From Gari tellinella (Eukaryota; Mollusca; Bivalvia; Cardiida; Psammobiidae): DNA of 64,000 nucleotides. This document shows positions 34,935 through 47,100 of the stretch, one piece after another. Each line of letters opens with the position of its first letter. Within the stretch, counting starts at the first letter, position 1. Position numbers and translations under genes: made by a program. The notes under the pieces were generated by a model. It saw only the letters and a program-made list of their open reading frames with translations. It was not told the DNA's origin and made no database searches. The stretch spans positions 33,521,619 through 33,585,618 of the forward strand of contig OV277872.1 in the NCBI GenBank assembly GCA_922989275.2, read 5' to 3'.

Positions 34935-37900
34935 GTAAGATAACACAAAGGCAATAATTTTATTTCGACTGTTCGCTTTAATCACATGTATAACGTATAA
35001 CTTATTTCTTTGCGTCATCATCAGCATATGATTTGATAAGGTCAGCACGTTTCTGGGCGATTCTCTCTTCACGGCGCTTACGGGCTTCCTTGACCTTATT
35101 TCTTCTAGCCTCAGCCAAGTCACTGCAAAAACAAAACCAAGCATGTTTTAAACAATTCACATATCTCCAAAACTTGCATACCTTTACAGGGCTCCAGATG
35201 GTAACACCATAGGATTTGGTGCTAAAATGAGTGAGAAAATGTTGGATTTGTTCTGTTTACTCCCTCTTATCTGGAGCCCTGATGTTTTAAACAATTCACA
35301 AATCTCCAAGACTTGCATACCTTTACAAACGTCTGATATATGTACCTAGCTGAATTTATAACAGACTATAGGGAAAAACTGGAAAAACATGCTTTTCACA
35401 GAAGGGGTAAAAAGTTTCCGCCACCAAAACACAACATCAAATGTGAACTAATGATTTTAAATCTTTAACCATCCAAAGCCTTTTTTATACCTTAGGGCTC
35501 CAGATAAGAGGAGTAAATTGAACAAATCCATACATTTTCTCACTATTTCAGCACCAAGTTCTATGGTGTTAGTACTCATTTCAATCATCTCAAAGAGACA
35601 ATTCTAATGAGTAGTGACACCATAGGGTTTGATTCAGAAATGAAGATTTTTGATTTTTGAAATGCTCCCCTTATCTGGAGCTCTGCAAACCCTATTGCAA
35701 CATATAATTACTCAAGGATACCTCCACTCACCATTGGTGTTTAAAACTGGTTGATAGAAAATCAGAAAGCTCCAATAGGAGCTTTCTACTTTACATTCAG
35801 CCCACTTGAAAACAGCCACCTGTATAACTATTAACACATAAACCCTAGAGACATGCATACTTGATCTTAACAAGTTCTAGGCAAACAGTGCAGACATCCT
35901 ATAGGAAACCTCTACTCAGTATTTTCTATTGGTTGTTTTGTGCTTTACTGTAGGAAACAACCCTAATTTGCCATGAATAGGTTTGGATTTGTTATGATTT
36001 TACGTCGCTTTAACAGTATTTCAGTCATATCGCGACGTCAAGCTAATTACAGGTGTAGTAAGACCCTAGAAGCTCTATATGCACTGTTTCAGGCACAAAT
36101 CGGCAACTGGGTAGAACCACCAACCTTCCGAAAGCCAGCTGGAAGGCTTCTCCACATGATTATCCAAATTACCTAAACCGGGATTCGAACCAACCACCGT
36201 GGGGAGCTCATTTTAGCACAAACCCATATGGTGTCACTACTCATTAGAATCGTCTCTTTGAGACGATTCTAATGAGTAGGGGTGTAACAATACGTGGAAA
36301 ACCGTATTGCAATATATTGCAATACAGAGGAACTGTATTGCAATATATTGCAATATATTTTGGCAACTTTTAAGTACAAAAATTGGATGGAAATTAGCAT
36401 TGAAAACTTGTTTATGGCATTGAAAGAATAGAGGGAGTGCTTTAGATACAAGGGAGAGTCCAAATTAACATAGACATTTGCTTTGAATGTTATAATTGTC
36501 ACAGAATAACATTCAAAATAACAGGGCAACCCTCTTGTATGTGCTCAAATGATATACATGTACATGAATAGAATATTGCAATACGGAAAAACCGTATTGC
36601 AATACGTATTGCCAAGAGGTGTATTGCAATTTAACAATATATTGCCGTATTGTTACACCCCTACTAATGAGTAGTGACAACATAGGGTTTAGTACAAAAA
36701 TGAAGATTTTAGTTTTTGAAATGCCCCCTTATCTGGAACTCTCCTGATTATGCTAGGAATGCCATCAATGTGCCCTTACCTCAACATCTTGGTTCTGGCC
36801 TTCTCTGCCTTCCTCTTGTGTATGTGTTCCATGAGAACACGCTTGTTCTTGAAGATGTTACCTTTGCACTTCAAGTACAGCTCATGGTACCTGAAACAGA
36901 AATACACATCAATTTCAGTTATCTCAAACTCCCTGAGCTTACCCATATCTCTACAATACCCCTTTTCCCCATAGAAGCGACTTTAAGCGGATATTATTTA
37001 TTCATCCGCTGAAGAAAAAAGTTCCAATTTAATCAGTCATGAATATATATTATAGGGAATATTTTCTATATTCAAGCACATGACAGCTTAAAGTAGGCTG
37101 AAATTAAAGCAGAATGCGCCTTAAGGCGCATTCTGCTTTACTTTCAACCTGCTTTAAGTAGTCACCTATCTTCAATGCTAGAAATTGGCTATCAGGTAAA
37201 GGGATACCCATATCTCTTCAATTTGATTTAAATATTTTCAACTTGTACAAATCGAACATACTCGTATTTCAAAGTTAAACGTGGCTTAGGCTAGCCACGT
37301 TTTAACTTTGAAATACGGATCTGCTCACCTTCAGTGCATTTGAGACACTGAAGTTTGACTGTAGGAGCTTTGTAAGGAAACTTGTATTTGCATAATATAG
37401 TATCAAGTTTATATACCAAAATGTATGTTATGAAATTCATTAATAATTCTAACTTCCTTACAAGCTATCTGCTATGTAAAATACCCCTATGCATAATTGT
37501 CATATTCATTGATATTCTATCCTCCAAGGTTGCAAACAAGCCAGTATTAATTTTAAAGGTTGTTTTCAAAGTTCTACAATTTAATTGTGGCAATAAGAAT
37601 TTGAGGCAACACTGCAAGACAGTCCTAATATAAAACAGGAACTAATTATTATTTTTAATATACTTTTGTACAAAACTTGGCACCTTCTCTATTTCAAGAC
37701 TTAACCTACGATTTTGTTTTTATTGCAACTTCATTTCTGCCAACTTTCAATTGAACGTCCACGAGACAGGGAAGCAAATACGAGGAAATCGGGCGATGTT
37801 CTACTCTTTTTCAATGGAATCCTTGATTCTTTTACATGTATACTTGAAACTGAACACAGGTCACAGGATATCAGCTTACAGTAAAACCCAGAGCACCAGA

Positions 37901-40900
37901 TAAGGGTAGTTTTTAAAAAACTAAAATCTTTATTTCTGAATAAAACCCTATGGTGTCACCACTCATGAGAATCGTCTCTTCGAGGCATTTCTAATGAGTA
38001 GTAACACCATAGGATTTGGTGCTAAAAAGAGTGAGAAAATGTTGGATTTGTTGAAATAACTACTTCTTATCTGGAGCCCTGAAAACCTCTCTATTACAAC
38101 CACTAATTGTGTTAACTATCAGGTGTTATGGACAAATGACTGCTTGGCAAAAGATGAAAGTAAAGCAGAAAGCTCCACATGAGCTTTCCATTTTACTTTA
38201 ATAACCCAATACCCCATAAATACGCCTTTTTAAGCATCTAATTTATTCCTCCACTGAAGAAAATGGTTTCAATTTATACAGTCGTAAATATGTGTAATAA
38301 GAAATATTTCTTATATTCTAGCAGATGGTAGTCTAAAGCAGGCTGAAAATAAAGCAGAATGTGCTTTACTTTCAACCTGCTGTAAGTGGTCACCTATCTT
38401 TAAAACTAGAAATAGGTTATGAGGTAATGGGTTAAGCTGTCACCTCTCTTTTTAGTTTGATACCATCAACAAATCTCCTTTTTTTAGTGGTCGTAATAGA
38501 AAGATTTTACTGTACAGCAGTCACAAAATCCCTGAGACACACTTACAGATGTCTGTCAATTTTCTTGGCTTCTCTGTAACGTTTAAGAAGTCGGCGGAGG
38601 ACTCTCATTCTTCTCATCCAGATGACCTTCTGTGGCATACGGGCATTGGCTGTACCCTTTCGCTTGCCTGAAAACCAACATTTCTACAGATTATTTCTGT
38701 TGGATGCTAAAGATTTACAGTATAATTCGGTGAAACATAGCTGGTCACTTAACCCTTTCCTGCATATTCAATAATGCAAATTGCATAAACCCAACAGTCA
38801 ACTGTGTTTATCGAGTAAGATACTGCTTAAAGCAATATTTTCCTACCATACTGTCATATTGTTTTTCTCTGGCACCTGGGTCCAAGGTTATAAAGCGTTT
38901 GAGCTGAGTCTGAGTGTATTCTCAAGCATTTGATTGGTCAGATTTGAGCCTAAATCTGACCAATCAAATGTTTGGGAACACACTCAAGAGTCAGACTCAA
39001 CTAAAACGCTTTATAACCTTGGAACCTGTATTCAAACCATAAATGAGTACCAACATCTGGCATTTATGTGGAGGAGTAGGTAGAGGTGCTCTAAGGTGCT
39101 TCAGTAGAGGAAATGGGTTAAAGTGACAGAAAGTCACATGAATGTATGACAGGACTCTCAAACTGCTCTCTTTATCTTACTATAGCCTGTTTCTAGTTTT
39201 GAAAACAGGTGACCACCAGGGGGCACGTAAAGAAGGTTGAAAGTAAAGCAGAATGGGCCTTAAGGTGCATTCTGCTTTACTTTCAGCCTGCTTTAAGCTT
39301 CAATCTTCTAGGATATATATGAAATATTTTATATTATGCATATTCATCAAATTAGATAGTGGAACTATTTTTCTTCAGTGCAGGAATAAATTTTAGATGT
39401 AAAAGAGGGTATTTATGGGGTAATGGATGAAGTAATTGTAAAAGACAATTTAGTTGTCTTTTACAACTACTAAACCCATTACCCCATAAATACCCCTTTT
39501 ATTTTGAACTTTGCTTAAACAGATACTGCTATCCCTAGAACAGCTTGCTTTCAACGTTTTTATTCTCATTGTTACATTTAACTCTTTCAGACAATAAACT
39601 GTCGTCAGTTAAAAATGTCATATTGCAAAAATTCTCAAATCAGACATTGCAGTTTGCCCAAAATGGCCAGAAAAAGGACCGATTTGTATCACAAACTATT
39701 CTTGCTATGTTCTAGTAGATGGAAACTTAACCCTTTCCCCCATAGACGCGTCTTTTAGCATATTAAATTTATTCCTCCGTTGAGGAAAATAGTTCCAGTT
39801 AATACCTTCATGAACAACAACTATTCCAAATATTTTATATAGCCTAGCAGATTTTAGCCTAAAGCAGAATTAAAGTAAAGCATTTACTTTCAACCTGCTT
39901 TAAGTGGTCACCTGTCTTCAAAACTAGAAACAGGCTATAAGGTAAAGGATTAAAGCAGACTGAAAGTAAAGTAGAATGCGCCTTAAGGCACATTCTGCTT
40001 TACTTTCAGTCTGCTTTAAGTGGTTATTAAACTTCATTACTAGAAACAGGCTATGGGGTAATGGGTTAAGTATAGTAACCCCAAATATTTCAATCTGAAA
40101 CAGCTCATTGTTCTTTTCTTACAGATACCGTCAAACCTGTATAAAGACGGACAATAACTTAATGCAGTACAAAAGTTTAACAAAAAGGTCCACTCCTTCT
40201 TTATGGGCTTTCTGCATTACATTTTACCTGCATTTAGCTGCTCCTTACAGATACCGTCAAACCTGTATAAAGTGACTACTGAATAACCCATTAGGCAGCT
40301 TGATGATCTTTTAACTGTTAACTCCATAACCTGCTTTTAGTTTTGAAGACAAGTGACAACCTAATTCAGTTTGAAAGTAAAGCTGCTTTAAGTGGTCACC
40401 TATCTTTAATACTTCAAACAAGCTATGGGATAAAAGGTCAACTACATATTTGAATCAATGAAATTACCATGTCCCATATGACGTCCTTTTCTGCGGGCAA
40501 TCATGTTTTTGCGCACACGGGCACGAGAGTGAACAGCAACTGGCTTTCTGATGATGAGACCATCTTTGATAAGTTTGCGAACATTTTGTCCTGAAAAAAA
40601 GTGAGGAAAGCATTTATGAAACTTTGTGAGTGCTTAAATCTGTTAAATATATACACTAGTCTGTGGAATGATTAATCTGCCACTTTTCAATCAAAGAGTC
40701 CTGGGGCCCGTTTTCCTAAACAACTTACGCAAAAAATTTGCGTAGGTCAAAATCGTTTTACTCTTATTTTTCAATCATACACGTTTGCAAACAGCAAAGA
40801 CGCCCTAAAAGCGCGTCCTCTGATCTGGCTATTTGCTGATTATAGCAAGTGATAATTAAAAATATAAATTTAAATTTAAAATTTTGACGCAAAACTTTTG

Positions 40901-43900
40901 CGTAAGTAGTTTAGTAAAACGGGCCCAAGGGCTCCAGATGAGGGGAGAAATAAACAAGGGCCACCATGGCCCTAAATCGCTCACCTGGTTCACCATATAA
41001 AACTTGACCTATAGTGACCTAGATTACGACTGGACATGACTCACAATAAACCTCTAGAGTGTAAACAAGAATTTTCTATGCTTTGACCTAGTGACCTAGA
41101 TTTTGACCAGACAGAATCCACGTTTGATTTTGACCTAGATTCAAATCTAGATGTATGCAAACATTCTGAAAATATTTCATTCAGATCTAATGAGATTTGT
41201 AGCCTCTAGAGGGTTAACACTGTTTTTCTTTGATTTGACGTAGTGACCCAGTTTCTGACCAGACATGATCCATGTTTATACTTGACCTAGATATCAATTA
41301 GGCAAACATTCAGACCAAGTTGCATTAAAATCCAATGAAATGTGTAGTCTCTAGAGTAATCACAATGTTTGTCTATAATTTGACCTAGTGACCTAGTTTT
41401 TGACCGGACATGACCCATATTCACACTTGACCTAGATATCAATAAGGAAAACATTTTGACCAAGTGTCATGAAGATCGGGTGAGATTTGTAGCTTCTAGA
41501 GTGTTAACAAGGTTTTCCTATGATTTGACCTACTGACCTAGTTTTTGACCCGACATGACTCATATTCGAACTTGACCTAGATATCAATTAGGCAAACATT
41601 CTGACTAAGTTACATAATAATCCAATGAGATTTGTAGCCTCTAGAGTGTTCACAAGGTTTTTCGATGATTTGACCTAGTGACCTAGTTTTTGACCGGACA
41701 TGACCCATATTTGAACTTGAACTAGATCTTAATTAGGCAAGGCAAACATTTTGATCAAGTTTCATTAAGATCCAATGAGATTTGTAGCCTCTAGTGTTCA
41801 CAAGGTTTTTCTATAATTTGACCTAGTTTTTGACCGGACATGACCCACATTCGAACTTGACCTATATTTCATCAAGACAAACATTGTTATTAAGTTTCAT
41901 GAAGATCGGATGAAATTTGTAGCCGCTAGAGTATTCACAACCAATTGTGGACGGACGGACAGACAGACGACGGACATCCAGCGATCCTAAAAGCTCACCT
42001 TGGCACTTCGTGCCAGGCGAGCTAAAAATTGAATGCATTAAACCCTATGGTTTGAGACGATTCTAATAAGTCAGTTGTTACATCATAGGATATGGTGCTG
42101 AAACGAGTGAGAAAATGTTTTGTTTTGTTCAGTTTACTACCTCTCATCTGGAGCCCTGTAATACATTTATCTACTAATTTCAAATTACCATTTAGAATTC
42201 TAAACAGTGAAATTTAACAATCTTATATAGACAATCGTAACAATATTTCAGTTTCTGTTCTTTAGACAAGGGCCACTATGGCCCTAAATCGCTCACCTGG
42301 TACACATTGGCAAACTTGACCTATAGTGACCTAGATTATGACTGGACATGTATACCCACAATCAACCTCTAGTGTGTAAACAAGATTTTCCAATGATTTG
42401 ACCTAGTCAGGGTTATAGATAAGGCGCGTATTTGCGTAAATACGCAATTAAATACAGTAGAAAAGCAATTACTTTCAAATCCATGCGTACTGAAAATCAA
42501 TTATTGAAAGGGTTTACGCAAAAGAATTCAAGCAGGCGCGTATCGTACGCAATTAGTCGCATTTCTCAAGTTTAATGACGGGATGTTTACTACTACACCG
42601 GGTAAATATTTTACCGATACACCGGTTAGACTGGTTATTTATTTCCAAATAATAGCCTATAGGATTTATGCAGCGCCGCTTTTTGTTAGCTCGTTTAATT
42701 AGTAAACCAGTCACATCGTCTGCCAGAATTTCTTCTGTCAAAATGGCATTGCGCGGACGGAAAAAGCGCAACAAAAAAAACCACATTATTCAATTACGTT
42801 CAGCCTTCCGCGAACGAACCAGAAATAATTTGTAACAGTGTCGTGAATGAAATTTTGAATGATGCATGTAACAGCCAAAAAAGAGGTTGTTTAATGTTAC
42901 CGACATAATCGACGATCTTTTGTCCCGAATCTGTAAGTCACCAGTGCTAAAGTTAGCAAAGTTACGGTAAAGGAATCCTGGAATGGCTTTTAAAGTTTCC
43001 GTGGCTGAAAGTCACCAGTGCTAAAGTTAGCAAAGTTACGGTAAAGGCATCCTGGAATGGCTTTTAAAGTTTCCGTGGCTGAAAATTAATGAATCCTAGT
43101 TTTCCTACACAAACATGAGCTGCTGCATTTTTGAGTTGGAAATGAGATCGAAACTGAAATTATCCAGTGTGGGCAAATGAGGGTACAGTACATCAAACAA
43201 TCAGCTTGTGTTTTGTATTAAATGAAAAAAAAAATAGAGTAAAAAAGCAATTCATATCAAATTGATGGAGTAACGGTTTTTTGGATACTCAATTGAAATT
43301 CAGAAAACCCAATTCTTAGAAAATAGAGGGAGTAAATACCCAATTAATGCAAAGCCTTATCTATAACCCTGCCTAGTGACCTAGTTTTTGACCGGACATG
43401 ACCCATATTCAAACTTGACCTAGATATCAATGCGACAAACATTCTGACCAAGTTTCATCAAGATCCAATGAGATTTGTAGCCTCAAGAGTGTTCACAAAG
43501 TTTTTCTATGATTTGACCTAGTGACCTAGTTTTTGACCAGACATGACCCATATTCAAACTTGACCTAGCTATCAATGAAACAAACATTCTGACCAAGTTT
43601 CATCAAGATCCAATGAGATTTGTAGCCTCTAAGAGTGTTCACAAGGTTTTTCTATGATTTGACCTAGTGACCTAGTTTTTGAGCAGACATGACCCACATT
43701 CGAACTTGACCTAGATATCAATAAGGCAAACATTCTGACCAAGTTTCATTAAGATACAATAAGATTTGTAGCCTCTAGAGTGTTCACAAGGTTTTTCTAT
43801 AATTTGACCTAGTGACCTAGTTTTTGACCCGACATGACCCACATTCAAACTTGGCCTAGATTTCATCAAGACAAACATTGTCAACAAGTTTCATGAAGAT

Positions 43901-44108
43901 CGAATGAAATTTGTAGCCGCTAGTGTTCACAACCAATTGTGGACGGAAAGACGACGGACGACCAGCGATCCTAAAAGCTGTGACATGTATGATTTTCTCT
44001 TTCAGTTTTTGCCTCAACTTTTAAAAAATTTGCTTGAAACTGACAAAACTGTCAGGTTTTTTATTCATTGCACATTGTATGCCAAATTTGGATGCAATTA
44101 TATCACCT

Positions 44109-44151
<43 letters not shown>

Positions 44152-47100
44152 GTTTCATGAAGATCGAATGAAATTTGTAGCCGGTAGAGTGTTCACAACC
44201 AATTGTGGACGGAAAGACGACGGACGACCAGCGATCCTAAAAGCTCACCTTGGCACTTCGTGCCAGGTGAGCTAAAAAGTCATTACATGTGACATGTATG
44301 ATTTTCTCTTTCAGTTTTTGCCTCAACTTTTAAAAAATTTGCTTGAAACTGACAAAACTGTCAGGTTTTTTATTCATTGCACATAGTATGCCAAATTTGG
44401 ATGCAATTATATCACCTTCCCCCCCCCCCCCCCCCCTGCTGAAATTCTCCGCGTGTGTCAACATCAAAGACACATTTTCTACAATGTCGTACATTTCACT
44501 ATTATCAACGAGGAAGTTAGAGGCATTCCGATTAACGGGCACCTACTTGCTTCTTCTTTATTCGGCCCTCGAAGTACGAAAGTTTCGGCCCAAAAAGGTT
44601 TATTTGTGTTAAAAGTTTCGAGCGATGGGTCATATATTTATTCGAATTATGAAATTAAAGTTTGCATAACGTGTTTTTTTGTTCAATCATCCATCAAACT
44701 GCGAACATTTCCTAATATAAAGCTTCAACGATTTTGTACCTAATTTGTACAAGTCAAAATTTTACATGCCGAAAAAACCGGAAGCACCGTTAGTTTTCCC
44801 GCTACATGTCAAAATGTAAACAAACTAACAAAACTATCTTACAGTCGTTCTTCGGAGTAAAGTAGCGGCGTTAGCAGGGGTGTCGAAACGATGATAAGAC
44901 CCACAATAATTACTAACGTGTTGAAAGAGTTAAACAGTATGTTCCTATAAGTTGATATTTTGGGGTTTAGATAAATAAATAGGAAAATTGTGAAAGTTTT
45001 AGTACATATGAATTATATATGAAAATATATGAAAATTCAAGGGAGAGTAAAAGTTGCAGAAGGGCGAGTGGATTTCAATGGTTACTAGTCCTGCAGGGCC
45101 AGTGTTTTTCCTCCTTATATAACTGGTACCTATAAACGGAGGCATTCCCAATTACCAAAACTGACCATTTTTCCCAATATGTGGTAATAAAATTCCCAAT
45201 TTGGAGTTTTGATCAAGTAGATTTTGTTTTAAGCATCTTTAAACAAATCCTGCTAATACCAGCTGAAGACCCATATCCTTACAGAGGGTATAATGGGACA
45301 ATTTATTGCTAGCAGTCAAATTCAGTTTAAATTTTATATAGTTAACTGTTAAATTTGGCCCATGCAAATTTACCAATTTGACTAAAAGTGACGCACATTT
45401 TTCCCAATTGGCTCGGTACCAGAGTCATTCCCAATTGGTTGAAGAAAAACCCTGAGGGCGAGTAGCTTTTAAAAAAAATTTACACCCCTGAACTTAAGAC
45501 ATGTTTAACATTGGAAGTAATGGGAATATCCGGGGTGTAACTGTTGCGTTGGAAGTTTGGTAACTAGTATAAAAAGATATTTTTCATTTTAATATATTAT
45601 TACTTAAGGTGTCTTTATAGCTTTAAAACTGCAAAAATTGTGTTTTTAACCTTTTTTCCGATTTTGATAGCCGACATTCTGTTCTACATTTTACCAAAAT
45701 CTCAAAAACCAAACCAAACGCATTACACGGCTATCTGATCAATAAATCACACCTCATTGAGCACTCCGTAGTCCAGCCACGTGACAACCTAGAGGAGTTC
45801 TCCAGCTGCTGTTGCGTGATTTATGGGTCTCGCATGTTAAAATCATTATTGAATTATGATTGGTATATTTTATTAAGGGTGGAGCTAAGGAAAATCGCTT
45901 ATGAAATATGTGTCTTCTTATTGGTTGAAACAAAAAGGACATAGTTGAACCCCGGGGGTATTCGCACTGTGTCAGACAGTCAAAATGACACGCTTATCAG
46001 TTAATTGACGTTTTCGGCACCTCCTTATTTTCAAACACGCCGCATCTTTGGACAACGATTGTGTTCGCGGTAGGGGTCCGATTTTCATGCGGTTTAAAGC
46101 AGATGAAAGGGTATTATCTTCTCTAGTGAACCGTGTCTCAGAATGTTGATGAGGTTCTCCAGCTGTTTACAGCAAAGCATTACGTAATAGAAATCGACTT
46201 TAAACGGTAAAATAACTTTGATGTTACTTAATAATAGTTGGAAGGGGAATTTTAAAAATCTGAGACACGGATCCCTAGATATGTTACTGAAGTGTATTAT
46301 GGGCAATTTTAAAGGCGTTACAAATTAAGACGGCTTTGAAATCGCTGTTTGAATTTTTTTTAAATTTGTCTTATAAAATCGTAAAAAAATAAAATATTTT
46401 TTTAAAAAAGACATTTTGTGGTGACATGTGTACCACTTAAACCATTCAGCTATAAAATGGGGGAATAAATTATAAATCATGATGATAATCGAAACTATAA
46501 AGCTACCTTAACAGAATTACTTACGAGAATTAGCATTGGCAATTTCATTGGTTTCGTTAGGGTCCAACCAAACCTTGTTTTTGCCACATTTTAGGACTGT
46601 GGCAGCCAAACGCTTCTGCAACCGCAAGGTGCTGAAACAATATATAAGTTTGCATAAATACGTTTTATAATAACAAAAACATTTTAATGAATATTTCTAA
46701 ATATATCATAAATGCAACAGGAACTAGGTTGGCGGACCCTGGAAAACAGACTAGCTGACCCCAGACTTGTAATGTTTAACTTTAACAAAATTGTTCACGG
46801 CCTCGTTGCCCTTCCAGCACCCTCATATCTGCAGTATCCAATTAGACTGAAACCGACAAATCCACACTTCAGGGGTATTCAGCAAACTATACCAGAGCCT
46901 CAGATAAGGGGAGTATTTCAAAAACTAAAATCTTTATTTCTGCATTAAACTATGGTGTTACTACTCATTTGAATTGTTTCTTCCGGATGACTCTTATGAG
47001 TAGTTACATGGAGGAATTATACCCTGGAGAAGTATCCTGCCGGCTCGCGATTTATCGTGTCGTCCAAAATTGGTCAATCAGCGGCGCTCGCTGGCGGCTA

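Noticed and set aside
34926..35144. 72-residue ORF over RPL19 exon 6
   Set aside because: Wrong frame; the real frame on the same strand is exon 6 of RPL19.
43904..44275. Proline-run protein
   Set aside because: The frame is produced by a poly-C tract within a duplicated repeat; flanking residues match nothing.
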